NCBI GenBank assembly: GCA_002104945.1
Contig: MCFH01000083.1
Location: 62,001 to 126,000, forward strand
Length of the DNA: 64,000 nt
Source: Piromyces finnis
Lineage: Eukaryota > Neocallimastigomycota > Neocallimastigomycetes > Neocallimastigales > Neocallimastigaceae
Reading direction: 5' to 3'
The notes under the pieces are model-generated. The model made no database searches and had not been told where the DNA came from. It saw nothing but the letters and a program-made list of their open reading frames with translations. The number at the start of each line of letters is the position of its first letter. The stretch's first letter is position 1. The translations under genes and the position numbers were made by a program. Below, one piece after another: positions 1 through 10,361 of the stretch.

Positions 1-1092
1 TAATTTTTTGTAATCAATACAAAGACGTAACGATCCATCCTTCTTTTTCTGAAATAAAACAGGATAACCAGCTGGAGATTCAGATGGTCTAATGAATCCT
101 TTCTTGAGATTTTCATCTATGTATTCTTTAAGAACTAGAGATTCATCTTCAGATAGAGGATATATAGGACCATAATGTAAAGAAGCATCTTTTTGTAAAA
201 CGATTTTACAATCCGTTAGCCTATGTGGTGGTAGTTTATCAGCCTTAACCTTGCTGAAAACTTCCGCTAAATCACGATATGGTTCTGGTACTTCTTCTAA
301 TTTGAAGTCTTCTTCATTATCATCTTCATCATCAGTATTATAATCTTTTTCTCTATTAGCTAAAAATGAGTGAATAAAGTAATTATAGCTGAAATTTTGA
401 TATTTTGGTTTAGAGCAATTTTTCAAATTATTAAAAGATGTATTGGAAGTTAATTTATTATGATTAATGTTTTTAATTTTTAAATTTTTGGATTTATTCA
501 ATCGGTTTTTATTAATTTTATATATAATTTTATTAGAATTTAATTTTTTAAAATTGTTAAAATTTAAACTTGAATATACAAAATTTTTATTATAATTAAA
601 ATGTAGTTGATATTTGTGTAAAAATTTATTGCCTAATAACAAATCTATTGGAAGATTTTTAATAATTAGAAATTTTTCTTTAAAAGTAATTAAAAATTTT
701 GAATGATTAATATAGATAGTAGTCTTAAAATATAAGAAGGTGTATGTATCAATAAATATTGAACCACTAATTCCATTTATTTCAATTGAGTGTAATAATT
801 TGTGTGGTTTTAGTTTTAATTTATTGACCAAGTTGATTGAAATAAAGTTGCAATATGAGCCACTATCTAAAATTAAATTGTATTGATTTTTATTAATTGA
901 ATTTTTTAAATCATAAAGTTTGTTTAATTTAATTGGGATAAAAAATTTTAAGTTGAAAAATGTTGTAGGCAATTTTTTATTTATTTTAGAGTCATATGTA
1001 GGAAAGTTGTAATGTATTATTTTTGTATTATGAACTCTCTTAGACTCTCTTGAGAGTTCATTTCTTAGTTTTTTGAGTTCATTTTTTGAACT
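1..1092 (-). CDS. Pol of an older Ty3/gypsy-like retroelement (protease and start of reverse transcriptase), partial
   Basis: On the minus strand a reading frame is open from about 1092 to the left edge. It contains a retropepsin active site (LDSGSYCNF, near 850-880), the flap-end motif DLLLGNKF (near 610-640), and at the edge the N-terminal reverse transcriptase block with FQKKDGSLRLCIDY, typical of Ty3/gypsy RT. The catalytic YxDD motif, RNase H and integrase would lie left of the window. Pol is in the -1 frame relative to the preceding gag, which ends at 1065, so it is probably made as a Gag-Pol fusion by frameshifting. The sequence clearly differs from the young family at 1264-7464: protease context differs and an Asn/Lys-rich spacer is present. 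No internal stop was found in the stretches I translated. Confidence 0.8.
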
Positions 1093-1263
1093 TTATTGAC
1101 ATAATTATTATTATTGTTTGAATTTTGATAATGGGTTTTATTCTTATTGAATTTCCTATTGTTTCTCTTATTGTAATGTTGATTTTTATTATTATTATTA
1201 TTGATATTTAATTTATTATTAGTAGCAAGAGAATTTTCAAAAATTATACACTTTGTAACCATT
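1065..1263 (-). CDS. C-terminal part of gag of the older Ty3/gypsy-like element (second segment)
   Basis: This continues the gag at 7465-8182, from which it was separated by the copy A insertion. With one copy of the 5-bp duplication removed, the two segments are in one frame and make a gag of about 303 residues. The tail is Asn- and Lys-rich, with several consecutive Asn and basic residues. No CCHC zinc knuckle is visible, so nucleic-acid binding may rely on the basic tail. The frame stops at TAA (1065-1067), directly after a slippery heptamer. Confidence 0.75.
1068..1074 (-). promoter_or_regulatory. Programmed -1 ribosomal frameshift site (A AAA AAC) of the older element
   Basis: On the minus strand gag ends with the codons TCA AAA AAC TAA. 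The heptamer A AAA AAC obeys the X XXY YYZ rule in the gag frame and is followed at once by the gag stop codon. Slipping back by one base enters the open pol frame. Eight bases downstream there is an 8-bp inverted repeat (GAACTCTC at 1059-1052, GAGAGTTC at 1039-1032) that can form a stimulatory stem-loop. This is the standard arrangement of retroviral and gypsy-type -1 frameshift signals. Function is inferred. Confidence 0.75.
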
Positions 1264-1867
1264 TGTAAAGACATCAAACGCCTCTGTTTGATATCTTTAA
1301 TGTAACTTAAGCCACAAGTATTATTGTTTAAGTTACACAAATTATATTCAGAAAAAGAAAATGAGACATAATTTATTTATTAATAATTAAAGTTTAAAAC
1401 AAAATAAATTATTAGTTTATTTTTAATGTTTAACAAGTAAATTAATATTCTCAATTTAAATCCCTAGTTTTAGTATTGTTTTTTCATAGAAATAAATAAA
1501 TAATAAATGATTAATATATCAATAATACATGGGCACATATTCAAATTGAATAGTACTTAATTTGAATTGCCAATTGTATTTTACTAAAAATAGTTATAGT
1601 TTAAATATTTATTAATAATTAAGATTTTAGTGTAGATTTTAAATAATAATATATAAGAAATAAATAGTTATAATATAATATAAATGTATTTAGGAAAAAT
1701 ATAAATAGAAGATATTTTTCATCATTTTATCGATGTAATTGTTATTATTAAAATTCTATTATAATAAAAGATATTTTTAATAAAACAATTTTTTATTTTT
1801 ATTTTAAATTTAGTGTTATTGTAATAGAATAGATATCCTAATCTATTCTTTCTGTGTCGACTTTACA
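1264..1867 (+). repeat. 5' LTR of copy A
   Basis: 604 bp, TG...CA ends with 7-bp terminal inverted repeats (TGTAAAG / CTTTACA). The first 40 bases form a near-perfect hairpin (ATCAAAC...GTTTGAT; one mismatch compared with copy B). It differs from its own 3' LTR, for example TTAGTTTATT versus TTAATTTATT and AAATTGAATAG versus AAATTAAATAG. At those places it matches the LTR of the truncated copy C instead. Confidence 0.93.
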
Positions 1868-2272
1868 ATAACAATTACCCAACGAAGATAGAGAATACGT
1901 TAGGGTATCTACCGCCGGGTACAAAAAGCAAGAAAGAACTTTAATTACTGGTTAGAATTGGAAACTACCGCCGAATAAAAAGAAAGAAGAAATTTTGACT
2001 ACTGGTTAGAATTAGAAACTACCACCGAGTGCAAGAAGAAAGAAGAATTAACCAATATTAATTAGTAATACAAAACTTGTTCGACACTGCTTTGCAGAAC
2101 GCGTTTGAATAACTTTTGTATTAGGATAAATTGTAGTAGTGTAATTAAAAAAAAAAAAAAATTTAAGATTACTTACTTGAAATAGTAGTAAGAAACCATT
2201 TTAATTTTATATTATATATTATATTTTGAATTGGAGGATTTAATTAGTGAGTTTGAAAATTTAAATTTAGAA
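1868..2272 (+). other. Structured leader of copy A with tandem repeats and a conserved hairpin
   Basis: Between the 5' LTR and gag there are about three degenerate copies of a 55-65 bp unit beginning CTACCGCCG and containing ACTACTGGTTAGAATT. Next comes a long-range stem AATACAAAA (2067-2075) / TTTTGTATT (2114-2122) enclosing an inner hairpin CTGC-TTT-GCAG (2087-2097). Copy B keeps both stems with a different loop length. No obvious tRNA-complementary primer site beginning TGG follows the LTR. The leader may hold packaging signals or a self-priming structure (inference). Confidence 0.6.
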
Positions 2273-5200
2273 ATGGGTGATAGGAATGTGGGTGTTTCCG
2301 GGAACTCGGGGAACATTATTAATGCTCCACCGACATTTTCTGGTAAACAAAGAGAATTGGATGGATTTTTAACTAGAGTGGAGTTGGTATTTCGTACTCG
2401 ACCGACACTGTATAATACAGATCGAGTCAAGGTCGACTTCGTTATATCATACTTTTCTGGTAAACCTTTGGAATGGGCTTCAGTGTTGATGAAGAATAAT
2501 AGTGGGGTTTTAAACCATTATGATGAATTTGTAGATAGGTTGAAGGCTAATTTTGGCAGTTATAGATACGATACCGTTGTAGCTAACGGTAAATTAGATA
2601 ATCTTCGCCAAAGGAAACTTGGTCAGGTATTAGATTACATTACCGAGTTTCAACGTATTAGCCAAAATTCAAGCTTTAATGATAGCGCAAAAATCTACAT
2701 GTTTCTGAAAGGTTTATTACCACCACTTAGGGAGAAGTTGGCTTTCATTGAATCAAACCCAACTTCAATTGAACAATTGATTTCTTCAACTATTTTAGTT
2801 GAAGATATGATGAAAAGGAATTCGCTTAGTGAATTTTATTTTAATGGTAGAAGGGCTAACGATCCTATGGATGTGGATGTATTTAGAATTAGTAGAGAAA
2901 ATAAACGCAAAAGGTATGTGAATATCCAAGGATCAAGTAAAAATTACAATGAAAACATAGACAATTTTGAAGAAGAAAAGAAAAAGGGGTTATGTTTTCT
3001 TTGTAAACAACCGGGACATTTAAAGTTTAATTGTCCTAATAGAGTAAAGCCCAGAAAAGTGTTAAGAATTGTTAAAGAAAGGACTCCAAAAATTGTTAAT
3101 CCAAAAATTTACAAAGTTGGAGTCAAGGGAGTGAAAAGTGATTTAAACCTTGTGGACTTTTACTTGAGTACCAATGAAGTTTCGGAAGTTAAGATTAAGG
3201 TTTTAATTGATTCCGGTTCTGAATTAAATTTCATTAATCCAAGTCTTGCTGAAGAACTTGGTATTAATTTGGAAAAAGTGGAACCATTCCGTGTTTCAGG
3301 TGTTAGTGATGGAGTTGTTAGTGTTTGGGAAAGGACTGAGAAGTGCATGCTCCGTTGCAAAAATCACTTCGAAGTAATTCAACTTTATGGATTACAAGTC
3401 CCCGGTGTTGATGTTATTCTTGGTTTGCCGTGGATAAAGAAGCATAATCCAAATGCTTTCTACGACTCTAAGAAAATCGCTTTTAGTTCTGGTTATTGTG
3501 CCAGACATTGTAATAAAGGCAAAAGAAAGAGAAAACCAAGAAAGAAGTCAAAGAATGATCAGTTAGATCATGATGTTCTCGACCGAAGCTTGACCAAAAA
3601 GCCGAAAGTAGATCCCTCTGTCCCAAAAAATGAAGAAAAAGAATATGTTAAAGGCCGCCTTGTTAGAACCATCAATGATGAAGATGATAGCGATGATGAA
3701 TATATTAGTTTTAATAAAAAAGTTAAATGGATTGTAACAAAAATTAATGAAACATGTAATAATGATAACGAATCATGTAGTAATAATAATAATAATGGAA
3801 AAGATATTAATAAAGATAAATTGGTCGCCGTACCAACCCAATATTTAGAATTTAGTGAAGTGTTTAATGAAAAAAATTGTGAAGTGTTACCTCCTCATAG
3901 ACCTTATGATTGTGAAATCAAACTTAAAGATGATTCGACTTTATTTTATGGACCTTTGTATCCATTAACTGAAGTTGAAAGAGAGGAACTTAAAAAATAT
4001 ATTGATGATAATTTAAATAAAGGTTTTATTAGGAAATCATCGTCTCCTGCTGGTGCCCCAATTTTATTTGTTAAAAAGAAGGATGGCTCCCTAAGACTTT
4101 GTATCGATTATAGAAAGTTGAATGATATTACCATTCGTAATTCATATCCTTTACCTTTAATTAGTGACCTTTTGGATAGGGTGAAAAATGCTAAGATTTT
4201 TACTAAATTAGACCTTAAATCCGCTTATAATCTTGTTCGTATTAAAGAAGGTGACGAATACAAAACGGCTTTTCGTACTAGATATGGACATTTTGAATAT
4301 CTGGTTATGCCTTTTGGATTAAAGAATGCACCTGCAACTTTTCAACACTTCATTAACGATGTCCTTAGTGACTATTTAGACGATTTTGTTATCTCATATA
4401 TTGATGATATTCTTATTTATTCTAATAATATCGAAGAACATCATGAGCATGTTAAAAAGGTACTTAAGAAACTACTTGAAAATAATCTTTATGTTAAATT
4501 AGAAAAATGTGAGTTTGATGTTGAGAAAACCACTTTTCTTGGTTATGTCATTTCAAAAGATGGGTTGCAAATGGACGAAAATAAAGTTAAAGCAATTCTC
4601 GATTGGCCGGTTCCCAAGAATGTTAAAGAGGTTCAGTCTTTTATTGGTTTATGCAATTATTACAGAATTTTTATTAAAGACTTTGCTAAAATTGCAAACC
4701 CTCTTCACAAACTCACTAGAAAGAATGTTGCTTTTAACTGGGTGAAAGAAGATCAGGACGCTTTTATTTTATTAAAATCTCTGTTCACGTCAGCTCCTAT
4801 TCTGAAACATGCGGATAGTAATAAACAATTTATTGTAGAAACTGATGCTAGTAATTATGCTGTCGGTGCTATTCTCTCTCAAGAATTTGATGGCAAATTA
4901 CATCCTATTGCATTTCTTTCTAAAAGTTTGACGAGTTGTCAAAGAAACTATCCTATATATGACAAGGAACTTTTAGCTATTGTAGTTGCTCTTGAAGAAT
5001 GGCGTCATTATTTAGAAGGTGCACGCCATCCGTTCATAATTTATACTGATCACAAGAATTTAACATTTCCTAGAAAACCTGAAATGTTATCTCAGAGACA
5101 AATTAGATGGAATTTGTTCTTATCCAGATTTGATTTTAAACTCATTTATAGAGCTGGAAAGAAATCCGGTAAGCCTGATATCCTGTCTCGTAGAAGTGAC

Positions 5201-6823
5201 CATTTAGAGAATAATATTAATTCTGATGTTTCTTGTCTTACTATTTCGTTTCATCATAGCGATAACAAACCGTTAATCGATTCTATTTTATTAGAACTTA
5301 AAAATGACGATTTGTATAATTCTATTGTCCAATTTAAAATGAATGGTTCTGCATGTAATGCACCTATTAAAAATATTGATAAAGTTATTATTGATAACGA
5401 GGGATTTTTGTTATATAATAATCTTATTTATGTTCCTAAATCTCTTAGGACAAGAGTTTTGGAACTTCATCATGATTCTGTTGCTGCTGGTCATTTCGGT
5501 ATTAAGAAAACCACTGAACTGATTTCCAGAAACTTTTGGTGGCCAAGGTTTCATTCAGACGTTAAATCTTTTATCAAATCTTGCGTGACTTGTTGCAAAT
5601 CCAAAGTCCCCAGACATAAGCCTTATGGATTGTTATCCCCTTTGGACACTCCCAGTAGGCCCTGGTCTGATATTTCTATTAATTTTATTGTTGATCTTCC
5701 TAAGTCCAGAGATATGACAACTCTCATGGTTGTTGTCGATAGATTTACTAAATTTGCTCACGCCATTCCTTTACGTTGTCTTCCTACTGCTTCGATTGCT
5801 GCTGATGCTTTTATTGCTAATGCCTTCCGTTTGCATGGTCTTCCTGATTCCATCATTTCTGATAGAGGCTCGCAATTTACTTCTGACTTTTGGTCAAGAC
5901 TTTGTGACCTTCTTAATATCAATCATTCATTATCAACTGCCAACCATCCGCAGACAGATGGTCAAACGGAGAGGGTGAACGGCATATTAGAACAATATTT
6001 CCGTTGTTTTATAAATAAAAAGCAGAATAACTGGGTTGATCTTATCCCATTTGCTGAATTTGCTTATAATAATACTTTACAACAATCTATAAATCAATCT
6101 CCATTCTTTGCTAATTATGGTTTTCATCCAAAGTTCAGCTTAGAAATTCCAGCTAATGATAGACCTAGTAGAGCTGAACAAAGAGTAATTGATATGAATG
6201 AAAACTTTAAATTATTAAAAGAAAACTTAGAAAAAGCAAAAGAAACATATAAGAAATATGCCGATATGAAGAGAATGATTCCCCCGGAGTTCGAAGTGGG
6301 AAAGAAGGTATGGTTATTGAAAGATTCTCCTGGAACTAACCTAAAGAGAAAATTAGCACCTCAAATGCTTGGCCCATTTGAGATAATTGAAAAAGTTAGT
6401 TCTCTCGCTTTCAAATTGAAACTTCCAAAGACAATGAGATGTCATCCAGTCTTTCATGTTTCATTGTTAGAACCATACTTTGAAAACAAGTTTAACGACA
6501 GGTCTAATCGTAGGAAGAGGAACATTCACCTTAACACAGATTTAATTGAAAAAATTCCAGAGAAAATTGAAAAGATGAAATCTGTTAATGGTGAAACATT
6601 TTATAAGTTATCATGGAAAGGATTTGACAAATCCACTTGGATTTCTGAAGATCAGATTCCAGATAAACAATTAATACAAGAGTTTGAAAGAAACTCTAAA
6701 AAGTCAAAATATAAGTCGAACGACTCCTCCATGAAAATTAGAAAGAATAAAGGTGGTAATCTAATCAAGCACAGATACCAACCATTTGTAATTGAAATTC
6801 CTTCGAGAAAAGATTCCTTATAA
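2273..6823 (+). CDS. Gag-Pol polyprotein with chromodomain, copy A (integrase catalytic Asp replaced)
   Basis: One frame of 1516 codons from the first ATG; it is open a little further upstream but only with a TTG. In order: capsid-like Gag; a CCHC zinc knuckle CFLCKQPGHLKFNC (about residue 241); retropepsin LIDSGSELNFI (about 311-321) with ILGLPWI; reverse transcriptase with YIDD (709-712); RNase H (ETDASNYAVGA and TDHKN); integrase with an HHCC zinc domain and D,D35E core; and a C-terminal chromodomain (YKLSWKGFDKSTW, about 1440-1465). The second D (1197) and the E (1233) of the integrase triad are present. The first position reads SINFIVDLP, whereas copy B has SIDFIVDLP, so AAT replaces GAT at 5681-5683. 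This copy should therefore be integration-dead in cis. The single-ORF plus chromodomain layout resembles the Tf1/sushi type. Confidence 0.93.
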   Translation: MGDRNVGVSGNSGNIINAPPTFSGKQRELDGFLTRVELVFRTRPTLYNTDRVKVDFVISYFSGKPLEWASVLMKNNSGVLNHYDEFVDRLKANFGSYRYDTVVANGKLDNLRQRKLGQVLDYITEFQRISQNSSFNDSAKIYMFLKGLLPPLREKLAFIESNPTSIEQLISSTILVEDMMKRNSLSEFYFNGRRANDPMDVDVFRISRENKRKRYVNIQGSSKNYNENIDNFEEEKKKGLCFLCKQPGHLKFNCPNRVKPRKVLRIVKERTPKIVNPKIYKVGVKGVKSDLNLVDFYLSTNEVSEVKIKVLIDSGSELNFINPSLAEELGINLEKVEPFRVSGVSDGVVSVWERTEKCMLRCKNHFEVIQLYGLQVPGVDVILGLPWIKKHNPNAFYDSKKIAFSSGYCARHCNKGKRKRKPRKKSKNDQLDHDVLDRSLTKKPKVDPSVPKNEEKEYVKGRLVRTINDEDDSDDEYISFNKKVKWIVTKINETCNNDNESCSNNNNNGKDINKDKLVAVPTQYLEFSEVFNEKNCEVLPPHRPYDCEIKLKDDSTLFYGPLYPLTEVEREELKKYIDDNLNKGFIRKSSSPAGAPILFVKKKDGSLRLCIDYRKLNDITIRNSYPLPLISDLLDRVKNAKIFTKLDLKSAYNLVRIKEGDEYKTAFRTRYGHFEYLVMPFGLKNAPATFQHFINDVLSDYLDDFVISYIDDILIYSNNIEEHHEHVKKVLKKLLENNLYVKLEKCEFDVEKTTFLGYVISKDGLQMDENKVKAILDWPVPKNVKEVQSFIGLCNYYRIFIKDFAKIANPLHKLTRKNVAFNWVKEDQDAFILLKSLFTSAPILKHADSNKQFIVETDASNYAVGAILSQEFDGKLHPIAFLSKSLTSCQRNYPIYDKELLAIVVALEEWRHYLEGARHPFIIYTDHKNLTFPRKPEMLSQRQIRWNLFLSRFDFKLIYRAGKKSGKPDILSRRSDHLENNINSDVSCLTISFHHSDNKPLIDSILLELKNDDLYNSIVQFKMNGSACNAPIKNIDKVIIDNEGFLLYNNLIYVPKSLRTRVLELHHDSVAAGHFGIKKTTELISRNFWWPRFHSDVKSFIKSCVTCCKSKVPRHKPYGLLSPLDTPSRPWSDISINFIVDLPKSRDMTTLMVVVDRFTKFAHAIPLRCLPTASIAADAFIANAFRLHGLPDSIISDRGSQFTSDFWSRLCDLLNINHSLSTANHPQTDGQTERVNGILEQYFRCFINKKQNNWVDLIPFAEFAYNNTLQQSINQSPFFANYGFHPKFSLEIPANDRPSRAEQRVIDMNENFKLLKENLEKAKETYKKYADMKRMIPPEFEVGKKVWLLKDSPGTNLKRKLAPQMLGPFEIIEKVSSLAFKLKLPKTMRCHPVFHVSLLEPYFENKFNDRSNRRKRNIHLNTDLIEKIPEKIEKMKSVNGETFYKLSWKGFDKSTWISEDQIPDKQLIQEFERNSKKSKYKSNDSSMKIRKNKGGNLIKHRYQPFVIEIPSRKDSL

Positions 6824-6859
6824 ATTAATCTCGCAGGAGCTCGACTTAGAGAGAGAGAT

Positions 6860-7464
6860 TGTAAAGACATCAAACGCCTCTGTTTGATATCTTTAATGTA
6901 ACTTAAGCCACAAGTATTATTGTTTAAGTTACACAAATTATATTCAGAAAAAGAAAATGAGACATAATTTATTTATTAATAATTAAAGTTTAAAACAAAA
7001 TAAATTATTAATTTATTTTTAATGTTTAACAAGTAAATTAATATTCTCAATTTAAATCCCTAGTTTTAGTATTGTTTTTTTTATAGAAATAGATAAATAA
7101 TAAATGATTAATATATCAATAATACATGGGCACATATTCAAATTAAATAGTACTTAATTTGAATTGCCAATTGTATTTTACTAAAAATAGTTATAGTTTA
7201 AATATTTATTAATAATTAAGATTTTAGTGTAGATTTTAAATAATAATATATAAGAAATAAATAGTTATAATATAATATAAATGTATTTAGGAAAAATATA
7301 AATAGAAGATATTTTTCATCATTTTATCGATGTAATTGTTATTATTAAAATTCTATTATAATAAAAGATATTTTTAATAAAACAATTTTTTATTTTTATT
7401 TTAAATTTAGTGTTATTGTAATAGAATAGATATCCTAATCTATTCTTTCTGTGTCGACTTTACA
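6860..7464 (+). repeat. 3' LTR of copy A
   Basis: 605 bp, same TG...CA ends as the 5' LTR. It follows the purine-rich tract and is followed by the second CCATT duplication. At its variable positions (TTAATTT, TTTTTTTTATAGAAATAG, AAATTAAATAG) it agrees with copy B rather than with its own 5' LTR. Confidence 0.93.
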
Positions 7465-8182
7465 CCATTTCACTTAAAGTGTTAGGTAAAATATCAGCTT
7501 TCTTAATTTCATTCTTATATTTTGGATGTAAACCATTTAAAAATATTAGTGAAAGACTAATGTCATCTATCTCTAAACAACGACTTAAATCTCTAAATTT
7601 GTTAATATAATCGTTCACTTTTCCATAAGCTTGTCTTAATTCTATTAATTGAATCATGGCTAATTTGGTACTGGTAACATTTGAAAAAGCTTTGTTTAAT
7701 TCACTTAATAGTTCGTTCATAGTCATAGGAGTAATACCATCTTTATATTTAATATGATACCAAGTTCTGGCAGAATCACGTAATCTAACAACAACAAAGT
7801 TAATTTTTACTTCTTCAGATAGTTGATTGTTAGGTGGAGTTTTAAAGGTAGCTTGGCAGAGTTCGCAGAATAACTCAGTCTGAGTAGTATCACCAGTAAA
7901 GAATCCTGGATCTGGTACTTGTTTGATAGGATAGGTTCTATTACGCATTATAACATCATGATCTTCATCATAATCAGTAGAAGATTCCTCGGTTTCAGTA
8001 TAATTAGCACGACTCTTAAGTTCCTTTAACATAGCATCCATACGTTCTAACAAGGAGGTGGTATTTTTATCCAATTGTTGAGTGATATACTTGTCTAATT
8101 CACCACAAAGATTTTTCTTAAATTCTTCTAAATCTTGAGGCTTTAGGAATTGTTGAACTGGTTTAGGTGTTGGTTGAGTCAT
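7465..8182 (-). CDS. N-terminal part of gag of the older Ty3/gypsy-like element (interrupted)
   Basis: The minus-strand frame starts at ATG 8182 and reads into the copy A target duplication. It has a predicted coiled or helical N-terminus rich in Lys, Asp and Leu, an acidic Asp/Glu segment, then the retrotransposon Gag capsid pattern: PDPGFFTGD, VVVRLRDSARTWYHIK, LNKAFSNVTS, and a C-terminal ILPNTLSEMV. This matches the Pfam Retrotrans_gag type (FxG...WY/W...F...Fxd). The gene continues at 1263-1065 on the other side of the insertion, giving about 303 residues. No LTR for this element could be delimited upstream (8183-9950). Confidence 0.8.
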
Positions 8183-9950
8183 TTTTTTTTTTAAATTTTT
8201 AAATTAAGTTTTTTCCTAAGGTAGTTATGGTAAAAAACGCGGTAAAGATTATTGTAAAAGTTTTACTAAACTTATAATTTAATATTAAAATATCAAATTA
8301 AATAAAAGGTTAAGAGATAACTAGGTTAGAAAAAAAAATGTTTTATTAAAATAATCTTAATTGATTTATAAATGAATAATTAAATTATATATTATGGTTA
8401 AAATAATTTCTTTTATTTTATTTAATGATATATTGCTAAAATATATAATAATAAGATTATTTAGTAGTAATACTCATTAAGTATTAATTATTATTAATAG
8501 TTAATAATTTATAGTTAATAATCTTTAGTTAATAATTTATAGTTAATAATTTAATAATTTATGGTTAATAATTTTTGGTTAATAATCTTTACAAAGATTT
8601 TAATTTCATAAACTATTCTAAACTATTTATACTATTTGCAATTTTACATTTAATAATAAAATAACTTTTCAATACATGATTATATTCATAATATATTTTA
8701 TAATACTTAAACTAAACTTAAGACTTATTCCTAATTATTAAAAAATAACTATTGTTTATAATATTCATAATATTAATTATTTCTTAATTATAATATAATT
8801 CATTGAATATAATATTAATAATTATAATCCTCTAGTTCAAAGATTATAAATTATGTTATTGAAATAATTATTATAAAATAAAGTTAATTAGTTCCGGAAA
8901 ATAATGTTGATTTAATTAAACAATAATTTTTATACTTTGAGTGAATGATTTATGTTTGATATATCAGGGGTGATCATTCTCTGAATAAACAATTAATCAT
9001 TGCTAACAAAATATCTTTAAATTGGAATATCTCGTGAACCAGCAGAGATATTGACCTGATTTTAAGATATGTTGTTTGTCTCGAGCGTGGCTTTCTAACG
9101 AACGTAATTATAACCAAAATATTTTTATTCAAAAATCGTCATTCGTTGAGGAGATACGCGTGTTTTTTCTTATTCCATTTTAACGATAAGGGTTAAAGTT
9201 ATTTATTATAAAAATTATTAAGGGTTAAGGTCATATTTTAACCTTTCCTAAATTTTTAAATATTTCTTAATAAAATTTTATAATTTATTTGAAAATAAAC
9301 TATTTGTTGATTTTGAATTTTCATAAGTGATTTCACAATTCCAAGTGATCTTGAAATTGTAATTTCACTAGTATTCGTGACAATTAAATAAGAATTAATA
9401 ATTATTCAATAAATAATTATTAATTCTTACAAATTGTAAAAGGTTTTTATATTATTAGTTAATAAGTTACTAATTAGTTAATTAAGTTAGTTATTACCTC
9501 TCTATACGAGTTAATAACTAAATAAAGTTTTATAAAAAATAATAAAAGAAAGAAAATAAATATTATAACACTAAAATAAATATAAACACTTATATAAATA
9601 TTTTATGAAATAACTTTTACTTAAATAATTATATTTTAATTATATCTTTTATTTATTTATTATAATTATCTACATTAATTATTATTATAGCTATTAATTT
9701 ACTTTAATACTAACGCTAAAGTATTTAACGTTAGTTTTGACTATACTATTTAACTATATGAGTTTATTTTCTTTACCACTTGATTGGGTAAAGCAAATAA
9801 ACTTCCTATTTAATTAATAACCATTAATATATGGTTATACATATATTTGGCCAATAAATGATGACCAGAATATATGGTTTCAATTGAAATATTTGTGGGC
9901 AAACTTATGGCCACAAATATTTCTTACACGAATACTAGAAATAACTAAAT
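8183..9950. other. AT-rich region without genes; probable 5' end of the older minus-strand element
   Basis: No convincing frame on either strand. At 8497-8590 there are degenerate tandem copies of a TAGTTAATAATTTA-type unit. A slightly GC-richer patch at about 9035-9180 (containing CTCGAGCGTGGC and GAGATACGCG) could be part of an LTR or leader of the older element. I could not define LTR ends because its partner LTR is outside the window. Confidence 0.35.
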
Positions 9951-10022
9951 TGTCTTAGTGGTTAGTAGCTAAGACTTTGAGTCTGAATGACACTAGTTCG
10001 AGACCTCATAGATACTATTTTA
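9951..10022 (+). ncRNA. tRNA-like / SINE-like sequence (degenerate)
   Basis: An A-box-like stretch (GTCTTAGTGGTTAG) is followed about 35 bases later by a B-box-like stretch (AGTTCGAGACC). Then come an A run and repeated TTTTA units (10021-10065). The A-box region lies in a perfect 7-bp stem, GTCTTAG...CTAAGAC. The D-loop is too long and the T-stem pairs poorly, so this is not an intact tRNA. It is best explained as a tRNA-derived SINE or tRNA remnant. Confidence 0.3.
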
Positions 10023-10361
10023 AAAAAATTATAATTTTATTTTATTTTATTTTATTTTTAAATTTTATTTTATATGAAGATTATTGATTGGTTAAGAATT
10101 TTAAGTTGAAAAAATTTTATAAATTAATTTAAAAATTTTTTAGTATAAATACGAGTGAATTTTCCCAAATATTTTAAAGAATCGAGATTTTATTAATAAA
10201 TAATTATATTATTAAACACTAACTTATTAAGTTAAATTCTATGTGTTTTTAATGATATTTTTATAAATTAATAATTTACAGAATATTTTAAAGTGTTAAT
10301 ATTACTAAGTTATTTAGTAAATATTATAATTTGTTTTATTGTTAAAGACACATTTCTTTAC

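Larger units (their letters stand above)
1264..7464 (+). mobile_element. Complete Ty3/gypsy chromodomain LTR retrotransposon, copy A
   Basis: LTRs at 1264-1867 and 6860-7464 start TGTAAAG and end CTTTACA. The element is flanked by a perfect 5-bp target duplication, CCATT (1259-1263 and 7465-7469). It carries one fused gag-pol frame and a purine tract (AGAGAGAGAGAT, about 6847-6858) just before the 3' LTR. It inserted into the gag gene of an older, oppositely oriented gypsy-like element, giving a nested pair. The two LTRs differ at several positions, so it is either older than copy B or a recombinant. The integrase carries a change at a catalytic residue (see the CDS). Confidence 0.95.
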
